Source of the DNA: Paenibacillus marchantiophytorum | GTDB taxonomy: Bacteria > Bacillota > Bacilli > Paenibacillales > NBRC-103111 | Direction: 5' to 3' | DNA length: 64,000 nucleotides | Assembly: GCF_014640555.1 (NCBI RefSeq) | Contig: NZ_BMHE01000030.1 | Coordinates: forward strand, 1 to 64,000 | Shown here: piece by piece, positions 8,648 to 17,473 of the stretch | How positions within the stretch are numbered: the first letter of the stretch is position 1 | Layout of the letters: every line of letters starts with the position of its first letter | Position numbers and translations under genes: made by a program | The notes under the pieces: model-generated | What the model was told of the DNA's origin: nothing | Seen by the model: only the letters and a program-made list of their open reading frames with translations | The model's database searches: none

Positions 8648-9848
8648 CCGCAACACCCCCTTGCTTGGGCCACTGGCTCAGCGGATGCGGCACTTCCGTG
8701 AAGCTGCAGCCTGCGGCCTGCAGCTGAGAAGCCCCTTCTCTCTCGGCGACCGAGAGAGAGGGCCGCGCGTGCACGTAGATCACGTGCACGGACCGGCGCC
8801 TGGTGCCGCTATCCGCGATCGCGCGCACCAGCGCCAAATCCAGCGTCGATGTGATGCACAGCATCGACGTATCCAGCGGCAAGGCCGCCGCTTCTTTCCT
8901 GACGAGGTCAGGAAAGCTTAGGGCGGGCTTGCCGCCCACGCTCGCGAGTACTTCGTACGCGAGAGGCAGATCGGGGCGAATCGTCGGAGCGATTCGCCGG
9001 CTGTTCGAGCTGCTGGCGAAGCCGCAGCTCTCGCGCCCGCCCGCCGCGGCTTCGAAGAAGCCCGCCGCAAGGGCAACGCCCTTCTCCAGCAGCGGCTGCG
9101 CCGCCTCCGCTGGACCCGCCGCAGGCGCGGCATCGAGCAGCAGCATCCGCTTCGCGGATGAGGCTTGCTCAGGGTCTTTGACCATCAGCCGGCTTAGCCG
9201 GGCTGTGGACTTCCAGTGGATGCGGTGATAGGGATCACCGCTGACATATTCACGCACACCGCTGACCAGCGGCGTCTCGGATTTGGGGCCGCGGGCAGTA
9301 GGCACCTCGCCATCCTCGGCCTGGAACATCATGACCGATCGGTCCAAGCTAGCGGGCCGTGGATAAACGACACACCGATGCAGATCATCTCGGTGAACTT
9401 TGCGAATAGCAAAACCAAACAAATCACCGGATACGGCCTCAAAGCCCGCGAAACGATAGACGCCGCGCATCAGACCGGTTATTTTGTAATGCAGCACTAA
9501 TTCGGATTGAAACCACGGGAACAGCAGCTTGCTGTAACTCAATTTCGCTCCGCTTCCTTCATGGACCCAATTCTCCCGCATGACAATCCAAGGCAAAGGC
9601 ATGCGCGCCCGATAATTCACGCTTAATCGAACCTTTACTTCCTCCCCCGAAAGGAGTACTTCACTGGACAGGTGTCTGCTGACCGCCAATCCTTGCAGCG
9701 CAAACACGTAAAATAGGCCAGCTTGCAGCCAAATCAGCAGCAAACAAATTCCCAAATACCAAGCAGCGAATCCGCCCTGCCAATAGACCAAACAAACAGC
9801 AAGCACACACCCAACCATGAGCAGCGATGATTTACCCCAGCTTTTCAT
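8634..9848 (-). CDS. DUF58 protein (YeaD-like, partner of MoxR ATPase)
   Basis: The 404-aa protein starts with two membrane helices (residues ~8-50), followed by a beta-rich domain. The DUF58 signature DPYHRIHWKSTARLSRLMVK lies near residue 205-225. The C-terminal third resembles a von Willebrand-like fold but is unusually Ala/Gly-rich and encoded by markedly GC-rich DNA (about 8700-9200). DUF58 proteins typically work with an adjacent MoxR AAA+ ATPase in envelope assembly or stress functions; the substrate here is unknown. It starts 11 bp after the moxR stop with GGGGG at the right distance, and its stop overlaps the transglutaminase start. It corresponds in position to B. subtilis yeaD. Confidence 0.88.
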   Translation of the reverse strand: MKSWGKSSLLMVGCVLAVCLVYWQGGFAAWYLGICLLLIWLQAGLFYVFALQGLAVSRHLSSEVLLSGEEVKVRLSVNYRARMPLPWIVMRENWVHEGSGAKLSYSKLLFPWFQSELVLHYKITGLMRGVYRFAGFEAVSGDLFGFAIRKVHRDDLHRCVVYPRPASLDRSVMMFQAEDGEVPTARGPKSETPLVSGVREYVSGDPYHRIHWKSTARLSRLMVKDPEQASSAKRMLLLDAAPAAGPAEAAQPLLEKGVALAAGFFEAAAGGRESCGFASSSNSRRIAPTIRPDLPLAYEVLASVGGKPALSFPDLVRKEAAALPLDTSMLCITSTLDLALVRAIADSGTRRRSVHVIYVHARPSLSVAEREGASQLQAAGCSFTEVPHPLSQWPKQGGVADATA

Positions 9849-9859
9849 AGATAGGCCCC

Positions 9860-10837
9860 CTACTTCGAAGAAACATAACGAAGAACAGGAGTTTGCAACG
9901 CAGCGATCAAACCAGACAAAATCGTGTCAGCCGATTTGCCTGTCATACGGGCTTCTGAGGTCAATAGAAGCCGATGCGCCCACACAGGGAGCACCAAATT
10001 TTTAATATCGTCAGGCACTACAAAACTTCTGCCCTTCATATAAGCGGATGTTTGGGAAGCGCGCATCAACGCATAGGAAGCTCTTGGACTTGCGCCCAAG
10101 TACAAATCAGCATGAGCTCTCGTCGCTACAGCAAGACGGACAATGAATTCTTTTAGCGTGTTATCCACATGAACTGCGGCGGCTTCTTTTTGCAGCTGAA
10201 CGAACTCATCCTGTACGATTACCGGCCTCAGATGATCCAAGGGTTGGCGATCCTGAAACCGATCCAGCATCAGGATTTCCTGCTCCGCAGTTGGGTAGCC
10301 AAGCGTCAGCCTCATCATGAAACGGTCCATCTGCGCTTCCGGCAGCGCGTAAGTCCCTTCGTAATCGACCGGATTTTGCGTCGCTAACAGAACGAAGGGT
10401 TTGGGCAACTCATAACCAACGCCGTCAATCGTTACCCGCTTCTCCTCCATCGCCTCCAAGAAAGCCGATTGCGTCTTAGGAGAGGTGCGGTTGCATTCAT
10501 CTGCCAATACAATAGGTGTCATTAAAGGACCAGGACGAAATTCAAAATCTCCTGATTTCGCATTAAACACAGACACTCCTGTCACATCCGAAGGCAATAA
10601 ATCCGGGGTACACTGAATTCTCTTAAACTCGCAACCAATCGTCTTAGCCAAAGCGCGCACGAGCATCGTTTTGCCCACACCTGGCACGTCCTCCAGCAAG
10701 AGGTGGCCGCCGCTCAGCATGGCAATGAAAGCCTGTTCAATCGTTCCTCTTTTGCCAACAATAACTTTCTCTACGTTCATGATCATCCGTTCCACAAGAG
10801 GCTGTGGCTGATCGAATATCCGGGTTTCTGACGCCAT
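9860..10837 (-). CDS. MoxR-family AAA+ ATPase (YeaC-like)
   Basis: A cytoplasmic chaperone-like ATPase of 325 aa. Walker A is LLEDVPGVGKT near residue 50, Walker B VLADECNRTSP near 113, and sensor 1 LLATQNPVDYEG near 150; the typical MoxR ALPEAQMDRF follows. The C-terminal lid domain has ASPRASYALMRASQ. MoxR ATPases remodel or activate partner proteins, often with DUF58/VWA proteins encoded next door, as here. ATG at 10837 is preferred over TTG at 10843 because AAGGAGG lies 10 bases before the ATG but only 4 before the TTG. It is the head of the MoxR-DUF58-TgpA operon, 51 bp behind the deacetylase gene. Confidence 0.93.
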   Translation of the reverse strand: MASETRIFDQPQPLVERMIMNVEKVIVGKRGTIEQAFIAMLSGGHLLLEDVPGVGKTMLVRALAKTIGCEFKRIQCTPDLLPSDVTGVSVFNAKSGDFEFRPGPLMTPIVLADECNRTSPKTQSAFLEAMEEKRVTIDGVGYELPKPFVLLATQNPVDYEGTYALPEAQMDRFMMRLTLGYPTAEQEILMLDRFQDRQPLDHLRPVIVQDEFVQLQKEAAAVHVDNTLKEFIVRLAVATRAHADLYLGASPRASYALMRASQTSAYMKGRSFVVPDDIKNLVLPVWAHRLLLTSEARMTGKSADTILSGLIAALQTPVLRYVSSK

Positions 10838-10893
10838 AGACAAGAAGCCTCCTTCATAAGGTATGCTTCTAGTTTTTCCATCCCTCTACTATT

Positions 10894-12336
10894 TTAGACA
10901 TGACCCCCCATGGTAAAAAGAGAGTTTTTTAGAAGACTGCTAGTCTCTTTGAATAAATAGAACTGGCGGAAAGCCATAGACACTTCGCGTCTGCTTGGTT
11001 CAATGACAGAATCTGTAATTCGTCCACCTAACAAATCTATCGTTTTGCGCAATGGCACAATAATTTTCCCTTCCAGCAGTTCCATATCCGCCAAAGAATA
11101 GGAAGCAGAAAGCGTACCCAACGTAAACAACCTGATGCTTCGAGCCGTCAAATCATACTCCAGATCATAGACCCCATAATGCGCGTTAGCCGTCCTCGTC
11201 TCTGCCTGCCACTGGACATCCCCCCCTATTTTCTCAATGAGAAAACGCAGCGGCAATTCAATCCGATTCGCGCGCAATTGATACTCTGTCGGCTCCAAAG
11301 TGAAGCTGCTGCCTCCCGAGATATGTACCTCCAGAGGTATAGCCGATTGTGCGGATAATATTCGCGCCGACTCTTCTCTCGCCACCTTGGTCTGTTGAAT
11401 AAGCTGCTGCTCCGCTTCTAGCTGGTTTGAATCGGGCTGAGACAGATGAGCTACAGCATACTGCTGCGTTTCCTTCAGAAGCGCTTGAAAGTGCGCTAGG
11501 TTCATGTTTCTTGACCACTTCGGTTTCCCGAGTGAGAATTGCTTAGGCTTCACTTGCGTCGTAAGCGGAGCGAAGGCGTAGCCTAGCTTTTTATAATAGG
11601 CGATCACTTGCGGCAATACCTCTACCGTCGATTCATGCCCAGTGCCATCATGGAATAAAACGGTAATCTCATGCTCAAGCGGCGAATTTTTCACGGTTTG
11701 CCAAATTTCATTAACGGGGACATGCGCTCTTTTGGAATCGCCGCTATCTACATTCCAATCCACGGTTGTATAACCTGCTTGTTCCAGGAAGTAGTAGTAA
11801 TAGGCATCGAAATTCGTATAGGTCCCCCCTGGAGCACGAACCAGTTGCGGCCGCACATCCACGATATCTGCGAATACCTCTTCGCTGCGCTGCACTTGAT
11901 CCCAAAACGTTTGAAAATCGCTATAGAGCTCTTTATATACATGATTATAGGAATGATTGCCTAAGGTATGTCCTTCTTTCACAATTCTTTTGACCAAATC
12001 CGGATGCGCTTTAGCCTGTTCGCCAAGTGCGAAAAACGTAGCTTTCACATCCTCTTTCTCCAAAATATCCAATACTTGCGAGGTCAGCTTGCTCGGACCA
12101 TCATCAAACGTCAAATATACGGTTGGCTGTTCTGGTGTTTCATACGTCTTCTCATTCTTCTCGTCCGCAAGTCGCTTGCCTGTTTGCAGTTTGTGATAAA
12201 GATCTTGCCCCTCATTCGCATCGTCGGCAGCTTGCGCTGGGATCACATAGGAAAAGAGAGAGACTAGTAATAGAACTACTAACGTAATTTGAATTCGTTT
12301 CTGCCAAATGGCTGCACGTTGTACCTGAAAGCGCAT
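10894..12336 (-). CDS. exported polysaccharide deacetylase with copper-amine-oxidase-like stalk domain
   Basis: A signal peptide (residues 1-36, cleavage near PAQAA) precedes a NodB/CE4 deacetylase domain. TFDDGPS (near residue 76) and HTLGNHSYNH (near 122) give the metal-binding Asp/His triad, RAPGGTY the next motif, and LFHDGTGH the fourth. The C-terminal ~100 residues match the copper-amine-oxidase N-terminal-like (stalk) repeat common in Paenibacillus exported proteins (RIELPLRFLIEKIGGDVQW; KIIVPLRKTIDLLGG). It probably N-deacetylates peptidoglycan or another amino sugar polymer on the cell surface. The ATG lies 9 bases after GGAGG. It is transcribed toward moxR with a 51-bp gap. Confidence 0.92.
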   Translation of the reverse strand: MRFQVQRAAIWQKRIQITLVVLLLVSLFSYVIPAQAADDANEGQDLYHKLQTGKRLADEKNEKTYETPEQPTVYLTFDDGPSKLTSQVLDILEKEDVKATFFALGEQAKAHPDLVKRIVKEGHTLGNHSYNHVYKELYSDFQTFWDQVQRSEEVFADIVDVRPQLVRAPGGTYTNFDAYYYYFLEQAGYTTVDWNVDSGDSKRAHVPVNEIWQTVKNSPLEHEITVLFHDGTGHESTVEVLPQVIAYYKKLGYAFAPLTTQVKPKQFSLGKPKWSRNMNLAHFQALLKETQQYAVAHLSQPDSNQLEAEQQLIQQTKVAREESARILSAQSAIPLEVHISGGSSFTLEPTEYQLRANRIELPLRFLIEKIGGDVQWQAETRTANAHYGVYDLEYDLTARSIRLFTLGTLSASYSLADMELLEGKIIVPLRKTIDLLGGRITDSVIEPSRREVSMAFRQFYLFKETSSLLKNSLFTMGGHV

Positions 12337-12416
12337 CCGATGATCCCTCCGCTTATTCTATCATTTTGCTTTGCTGATAGAGTATATGGAAGAATGACCC
12401 AGAGTATGTCACTTCT

Positions 12417-12551
12417 ATGGAACGAAATGAAGAGGAATTCCAACGGGCTGCGCAGAATGAACTTAACAAAGATGAAGACGACAATTTTCGACAGGAAGCA
12501 GGGGGTTGCGGTGAGTTTTTCGACAAGCCTATTCGGGCAAAATCAAACTAA
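12417..12551 (+). CDS. possible 44-aa acidic small protein ahead of the chemoreceptor
   Basis: An ATG-started frame encodes a strongly charged peptide (MERNEEEFQRAAQNELNKDE at its start). It overlaps the likely receptor start by 41 bases and contains that gene's ribosome site. It has no clear ribosome site of its own, so it may be a chance frame or a remnant of an alternative receptor N-terminus. Listed because its composition is protein-like and it could couple translation. Confidence 0.2.
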   Translation: MERNEEEFQRAAQNELNKDEDDNFRQEAGGCGEFFDKPIRAKSN

Positions 12552-14025
12552 CAATTCACAGGTGTCACTGAGGGACAAGGATGTAATTCGCAGAAATTTT
12601 GTTGTGTTTTTAGCGATTGCTGCCACTACATTAATGATTTACATGAGCATTTTCGCTTTAGGCGCCAGCATGATGGACATGAAAATGAAATTTACGATTA
12701 TCTTTGAAACCTCGATTTTAGTGATTTACGGTTATTTGCATTTCAGCAGAAAACTCATCCACTATTTATGTTATTTTGCCATTATCGCAAGCGGTGTAAG
12801 CACGACGGTTCAGCTCATGACCAATGCCGATATCACCAATATATTCTCCATTTACTATCTGATGATCATGGCGCTTATTTTCATGCGAATGATTCCGTGG
12901 CTGATCAGCGCCGCCTGGGGACTTTTCCTTATTTGTTATATGTTTATAGCCCAAAAAGATGCCCTTCACTTGGATCCCAAGGTTGCCCCGACCTACATCA
13001 TTTATTTCATCTTAATTAGCGTCTTAATGTTCGCTGCTCTGAAAGTGTCGGGCTATATGAACAAAAGCATGTCCGAGGCTAGGTCACAAGCGGAGCAATT
13101 CCTTGCCCTGCAGCAAGAACAGCGGGAGAAAGCATTGAAGCAAGTGACCTTGGTTACAGAGCATTTGCAATCCATTACCAAGTCCGGTGAAGAAGACGGG
13201 TCCTCCTTTGATGAAATGAATAATGCCTTCCAAGATATCGCGACAGGCGCAGGCGACCAAGTGGATTCGACCATTTCCATTAATGATTCCGTAAACCACA
13301 TGAACGGCCTTATCAAAGAGATGTCCAACTCGATCCATACGCTGCTTGGCAAAACAACGGAAGCCGCCTCCCTATCTGATCAAGGAAGAGGCCGGATGGA
13401 GCTGCTTTCCGATACTTTCGCGATCTTCACTAAGGACATTGAAGCTGTGTCGCAAGATACGGTGTCCCTCATTGAACGCTTGGACGAAACCAGCCAATTC
13501 AGTGAAACGATTCAAGATATTGCGAATCAAACGAATTTACTTTCCCTCAATGCCAGTATTGAGGCAGCCAGAGCCGGGGAGCACGGGAAAGGGTTCGCTG
13601 TCGTTGCGAATGAAATTAGAAAACTAGCCGATATGACGGCTAAATCGGCGATTCGTATCTCGGAGCAGCTGCAGGAGTTCACCTCATTGTCCAATCAAAC
13701 CCGCTCCCGTATGGACCAAGTTTCCCAACGCATGCATCAAAGCAATGAGATCACGGGCCAAACGAAGCAAGCCTTCGAGTCGATCACGGATTCCGTTACG
13801 ATGCTGAAAGAGCTCTCGACAAGCTACGGCGATTTAATGGACCGCATCAGCAATTCATCGGTTACGATTAGCGATTCCACGAACAATCTTGCTGCTATTA
13901 GCCAAGAAGCTTCAGCAACACTCGAGGAGTTGTCAGCCACGCTGCAATCCTTGTTGATTAACAATCGTAAGAACCTGGATCGGATTAAAGAGGCTGAGAT
14001 GGGTTTGCGGTTGGTTACGGAGTAA
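12511..14025 (+). CDS. methyl-accepting chemotaxis-type receptor with six-helix membrane domain
   Basis: From the GTG at 12511 (AGGGGG upstream) the protein is 504 aa. Six predicted membrane helices occupy residues ~30-195 and no sizeable extracellular ligand domain is present. The cytoplasmic half is the MCP signalling hairpin, with the conserved tip IANQTNLLSLNASIEAARAG and GKGFAVVANEIRKLAD. No HAMP domain is evident. It should relay a membrane or intracellular signal to CheA/CheW, but no che gene is nearby. In-frame upstream starts exist (back to 12289), but these would overlap the divergent deacetylase gene and lack ribosome sites. Confidence 0.88.
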   Translation: MSFSTSLFGQNQTNNSQVSLRDKDVIRRNFVVFLAIAATTLMIYMSIFALGASMMDMKMKFTIIFETSILVIYGYLHFSRKLIHYLCYFAIIASGVSTTVQLMTNADITNIFSIYYLMIMALIFMRMIPWLISAAWGLFLICYMFIAQKDALHLDPKVAPTYIIYFILISVLMFAALKVSGYMNKSMSEARSQAEQFLALQQEQREKALKQVTLVTEHLQSITKSGEEDGSSFDEMNNAFQDIATGAGDQVDSTISINDSVNHMNGLIKEMSNSIHTLLGKTTEAASLSDQGRGRMELLSDTFAIFTKDIEAVSQDTVSLIERLDETSQFSETIQDIANQTNLLSLNASIEAARAGEHGKGFAVVANEIRKLADMTAKSAIRISEQLQEFTSLSNQTRSRMDQVSQRMHQSNEITGQTKQAFESITDSVTMLKELSTSYGDLMDRISNSSVTISDSTNNLAAISQEASATLEELSATLQSLLINNRKNLDRIKEAEMGLRLVTE

Positions 14026-14039
14026 GAGAAAAGGAGAAA

Positions 14040-14070
14040 AGGAGTTAAGCGGCTGGTTCGCTTAACTCCT
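14040..14070 (+). terminator. terminator of the chemoreceptor gene
   Basis: AGGAGTTAAGCG (14040-14051) pairs perfectly with CGCTTAACTCCT (14059-14070) and is followed by TCTTT. Confidence 0.8.
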
Positions 14071-14105
14071 TCTTTGGGTCTTGGCAGCAACTGCCCTACT
14101 TCCCC

Positions 14106-14585
14106 TCAGTCCCCCAGAACTGCGTCCAAAACAGACTGCACGTGATTCTTAATCCTCACCTTCGTCCATTCCTTCACCATGTATCCCTCTTCATCAATGA
14201 GAAACGTAGAACGAACAATCCCCATGTATTCGCGTCCATATAACTTTTTAAGCGCCCATACGCCGAATTGCTCAGCCACCTGATGCTCAGGGTCTGAGAG
14301 CAGCAAGAAAGGCAATTCAAACTTGGCGATGAATTTATGATGGGCATTCAGCTCATCAGGGCTGATCCCAATTACCTCTACTCCAAGTTCTGCAAACTTG
14401 CCATTATAGTCCCGGAAATCACAGGACTGCTGTGTACAGGTAGGGGTATTGTCTTGGGGGTAGAAATAGATAACCAGCTTCTTCCCTCTATAGTCCCGCA
14501 AGGATACGTTGTTTCCATTCGATGCAGGAAGTGTAAAATCAGGAGCAAGACGTCGAATGGTCTCATTTTCTTTTTTCTTAGCCAT
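14106..14585 (-). CDS. bcp: thioredoxin-dependent peroxiredoxin, Bcp type
   Basis: A 159-aa cytoplasmic thiol peroxidase that reduces hydrogen and organic peroxides. The peroxidatic Cys is in DNTPTCTQQSCDFRD (near residue 48), with the second Cys five residues later as in atypical two-Cys Bcp enzymes. The fold motifs FTLPASNG and VVRSTFLIDEEG are present. An ATG at 14585 is preferred to the TTG one codon earlier; AGGAG lies 11 bases upstream. It stands between two convergent or unrelated units and looks monocistronic. Confidence 0.93.
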   Translation of the reverse strand: MAKKKENETIRRLAPDFTLPASNGNNVSLRDYRGKKLVIYFYPQDNTPTCTQQSCDFRDYNGKFAELGVEVIGISPDELNAHHKFIAKFELPFLLLSDPEHQVAEQFGVWALKKLYGREYMGIVRSTFLIDEEGYMVKEWTKVRIKNHVQSVLDAVLGD

Positions 14586-14619
14586 CAATAGGTTCTCTCC
14601 TCTATCTCTAGTCGTTGAT

Positions 14620-14826
14620 TTATTCTGTTATTTTCTTCAAATCACTTACTTGCAGCGAAGCCTCACGATTCGTATCATGAAAGACAACCCTAACTTCTAA
14701 CTCGTAATCAGGATTCAAATCAAACGAAAGTATGGTGCATAATCTACCACGATTCTTCGTTTTCCTAGGATTATCCGGGGCAACAACATAGGAGCCCCCA
14801 ATGGCAAGATTAACGGTTTCATTCAC
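14620..14826 (-). CDS. small conserved-looking protein, unknown function
   Basis: A 68-aa soluble, mixed-charge protein (starts MNETVNLAIGGSYVV). It has a beta-rich pattern ending in an L-K-K-I-T tail, resembling small SH3/KOW-like barrels (a phrase such as NRGRLCTILSF around residues 24-35), but I assign no family. An AGAGGG lies 16 bases upstream, too far for a good site, so the start is weak. It is transcribed toward bcp with a 34-bp gap and may share its transcript. Confidence 0.5.
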   Translation of the reverse strand: MNETVNLAIGGSYVVAPDNPRKTKNRGRLCTILSFDLNPDYELEVRVVFHDTNREASLQVSDLKKITE

Positions 14827-14949
14827 TGTATCTGCAACCCTCTCATGTTGTATTTGGGCAACACTTAGTTACTTTACTATAATCGTTCTATCATCTTACT
14901 TCCAAAAGATCTTTCTAGCAATTAACTAGCCATATTTGTCAAAACTAGC

Positions 14950-14978
14950 TTTACATAAGAAATATATGGTAATTTAAA
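14950..14978 (+). promoter_or_regulatory. candidate promoter of the SLH-protein gene
   Basis: -35 TTTACA (14950-14955), 17-base spacer, -10 TTTAAA (14973-14978), placed 38 bp before the ATG. Confidence 0.4.
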
Positions 14979-15015
14979 TAGAGTTCTATCACATTTGAAG
15001 GAGTGAACTGTCGCC

Positions 15016-16266
15016 ATGATACCTATCAAACGCACGTCCTTACTCGCCGTCCTGGGATTAACGCTAGCCGTCCCTTCCCTAACTGTCTCTGCCGCAACAC
15101 CTGCGGACAGCTCGATGATGACACGCGGACAATTTATTAAACAAATTGCCGACGAGCTCAAACTGGCACCTGCGAGCAACCAAACCTTGCTCCCGTCTGA
15201 TGTAGGAGCACAGTCTCCTTATGCCGATGTTGTCCGCGTCATGCGCGAACGCCAAATCCTGCAAGGCTATTCGGACGGAACGTTCCGACTCGATCAAGCC
15301 GTAAGCAAAGAGGAAGCCGCATTTATCCTGGGTCGCTTCCTTGGCCTGTCAGACAGCAAAGCTGCAGCTAAATTAAAGAGCGATCTCGCTGTCGATTTCG
15401 GCTCTAACGCTGGAATTAGCCAAGCGATTGCCGGAGCCGCAATTAAGAAAGCCTTGGCTACGGATTCAACTATCGCTACCTGGTTAGCAGCAGATCCCAG
15501 CTCCCCCACAGAACTAAAAACGTTCCGAGCTCATATGGACATGGCCATGGACATTTTCTTTAAGCCAAGTGCTGAATTCCCTGGAGACAGCCTTCAAACT
15601 GAGGCTAATTCGGAATTGGTGTTTAGCGCAGATCAAGGTATTCATCAAACTATAACGACTACTGCTCCTGGTCCTGACATGAAGCCTAGAACGGTTAAGA
15701 TGGAGCAATATACGGTTAGCCAAGGCACCTATATGCATATGCCAAATGCCACGAACGACGGCTTTGAATGGTATGATTTATCCAAGCAAATGCCATTTAC
15801 GTTCGACCAGTTGATGGAGTTGCAGAAGAAAAGTCTTGAAATGAACAAAACCTTAGTCACTCCATATTTCTTCTACAAGGACCTCGGTACTACAGAGAAG
15901 GATGGGAAGAAGCAGCGCAAGGTTTCAATTCAAGGCAAATTGACGAATTCAGCCGATATCTTGAAAACATTGAGCGGCCTTGGCGGGGGTCAAGATGCGT
16001 TCAAGGATGTACTGAACTCCCCCGCTATTACTGGAATGAGTGTAGCCTTATCCGCAGTGATGACCGTAGATGAGCAAACCAAGCTGCCCGTCAGCATGGA
16101 TGCCGACTATGTCATCATTTATGGCGAAGATCCTAATATTCCGATTGATCACATGGACATGACCATGTCGATGACCTATCAGGATGTGAATCAGCCGCAA
16201 GATATCAAATTACCGGCAGAAGCTAAAGCTGCCAAGCCGCTTCCGACACCCGTCATGACACCTTAA
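15016..16266 (+). CDS. exported SLH-domain protein with lipoprotein-like C-terminal domain
   Basis: A signal peptide (residues 1-26, ending VSA-ATP) is followed by S-layer homology sequence: one degenerate and one clearer repeat (residues ~34-110, with ILQGYSDGTFRLDQAVSKEE). SLH domains anchor proteins to pyruvylated secondary wall polymer. The C-terminal ~230 residues carry paired beta-strands and a Met-rich MDMAMDIFF segment. They resemble the DUF6612/LppX-like lipid-binding fold seen in Gram-positive exported proteins; this is a tentative match. An AAGGAG lies 12 bases before the ATG. A bidirectional terminator follows. Confidence 0.8.
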   Translation: MIPIKRTSLLAVLGLTLAVPSLTVSAATPADSSMMTRGQFIKQIADELKLAPASNQTLLPSDVGAQSPYADVVRVMRERQILQGYSDGTFRLDQAVSKEEAAFILGRFLGLSDSKAAAKLKSDLAVDFGSNAGISQAIAGAAIKKALATDSTIATWLAADPSSPTELKTFRAHMDMAMDIFFKPSAEFPGDSLQTEANSELVFSADQGIHQTITTTAPGPDMKPRTVKMEQYTVSQGTYMHMPNATNDGFEWYDLSKQMPFTFDQLMELQKKSLEMNKTLVTPYFFYKDLGTTEKDGKKQRKVSIQGKLTNSADILKTLSGLGGGQDAFKDVLNSPAITGMSVALSAVMTVDEQTKLPVSMDADYVIIYGEDPNIPIDHMDMTMSMTYQDVNQPQDIKLPAEAKAAKPLPTPVMTP

Positions 16267-16276
16267 AAGGAAAAAG

Positions 16277-16310
16277 AGCTGCCACAAGTCGCAAGACTTC
16301 GTGCGCAGCT
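16277..16310. terminator. bidirectional terminator between convergent genes
   Basis: AGCTGC (16277-16282) and GCAGCT (16305-16310) enclose a second stem (CACAAGTC/GACTTCGTG). T-rich tracts lie on both sides. It serves the SLH gene and the convergent DUF3221-like gene. Confidence 0.8.
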
Positions 16311-16315
16311 TTTTC

Positions 16316-17332
16316 TCATTGGATGCCAGGCAGAAGGTTAGGAATGCTGGTTCTGGCTTTTGCAATGAGATCGTCATTGAACTCTTTCGTTTGCATATTT
16401 TGCTTATATCGTAGTCCATCAAAATCTAAAGAACTGCCATACTTAAACTTCTTATCTCCGATACTGATCTCCATCGTATACAGATAACCATAGTAAGTTC
16501 TCTGGTCTCTCGATGGGACAAGCTCAATCTTTTGCAACTTAGCTGAAATGTCAGCAAGCCACTCACTGTCCGTGATCTCAAGATTCTTGCCATCGCCAAA
16601 ACGGATATCGATTTTATCCATTTGTTTCAGGTCTGTTTTCATTAGCGTTGTCAGCGCAATCGGTGTTTCATCCAGCGGCTCGGCAATCTCCATCTCCAAC
16701 GCGACCATTTGAGCAGGATAGCTTTGTTCGACTGCCCCTGTTGTCCATACATGGAGCCAATCCCCGACCTTCAGATCCTCAAACTTCAATGGTCCACTCC
16801 CGCTTCTAATAACCGTATCCTCTTCCAACTTCAGCCGATATGCTTCTGGTTGGAACTGACAAGGACCATCCACACAGCCTTCACGATTGATGATGAGTAC
16901 TCGGCGCTCTGTCTCATTGATTTCCGTAATGGCGCCAACCACCTCGGCCTCCAATGGGATCACTTTCGTTGTGATTTCAAGAGGAAACCGCTTTCCGATA
17001 ACTTTGTAGATAGCCTCTTTGATCGAGGTATTTTCCTGCATATTCAATCCTTCACGCGGTTTACCGAGCTTACGGAGCTGCAGATTTACTGTTTCTCGCG
17101 GTTGTCCTTTCAAAGAAATATCCATACGCAATGGCTTCACAGAATATTGTTGGTACACCGCATCCAACTCAAAAATTTGCGTCTGGAGCTCATCGTGCAA
17201 TGCATTTGGGCTATTGAGCGTGGGCAGTTCATATACCGCCTCTTCCCGCTGTGCGGCATGCAACAACTCATATGGCATACCTGAATCAGTCATGCCTAAC
17301 GCAACTAATAGGAACAATAAAATTGAATTCAC
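16316..17332 (-). CDS. exported protein with DUF3221-like domain, unknown function
   Basis: 338 aa with a hydrophobic start (residues 1-18) that may act as a signal peptide. The central region (about 130-220) reads as an OB-fold-like DUF3221 domain: VVGAITEINETERRVLIINR, DTVIRSGSGPLKFEDLKVGD, and the ending EQSYPAQMVALEMEI. Flanking parts are unassigned. The start is GTG with AGGGAG 9 bases upstream. It is divergent from the bceRS genes with 141 bp between them, so a link to envelope stress is possible but unproven. Confidence 0.7.
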   Translation of the reverse strand: MNSILLFLLVALGMTDSGMPYELLHAAQREEAVYELPTLNSPNALHDELQTQIFELDAVYQQYSVKPLRMDISLKGQPRETVNLQLRKLGKPREGLNMQENTSIKEAIYKVIGKRFPLEITTKVIPLEAEVVGAITEINETERRVLIINREGCVDGPCQFQPEAYRLKLEEDTVIRSGSGPLKFEDLKVGDWLHVWTTGAVEQSYPAQMVALEMEIAEPLDETPIALTTLMKTDLKQMDKIDIRFGDGKNLEITDSEWLADISAKLQKIELVPSRDQRTYYGYLYTMEISIGDKKFKYGSSLDFDGLRYKQNMQTKEFNDDLIAKARTSIPNLLPGIQ

Positions 17333-17473
17333 GCGCGAGTTCTCCCTTTCTAAATTGGGTTATATTTATATAGACGCCCATTTTTCCCAAATGTTTCAAA
17401 CCGAGCATTCGCACATGCCGCAATTATCCATTACAATGAAGGTGAGAAATTTAGCTCAAGCGGGTGATTCCTA

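Noticed and set aside
8259..9228. Plus-strand frames opposite the TgpA and DUF58 genes
   Set aside because: They are open only because the GC-rich antisense of these genes has few stops; composition is Arg/Ala/Pro-rich without motifs.
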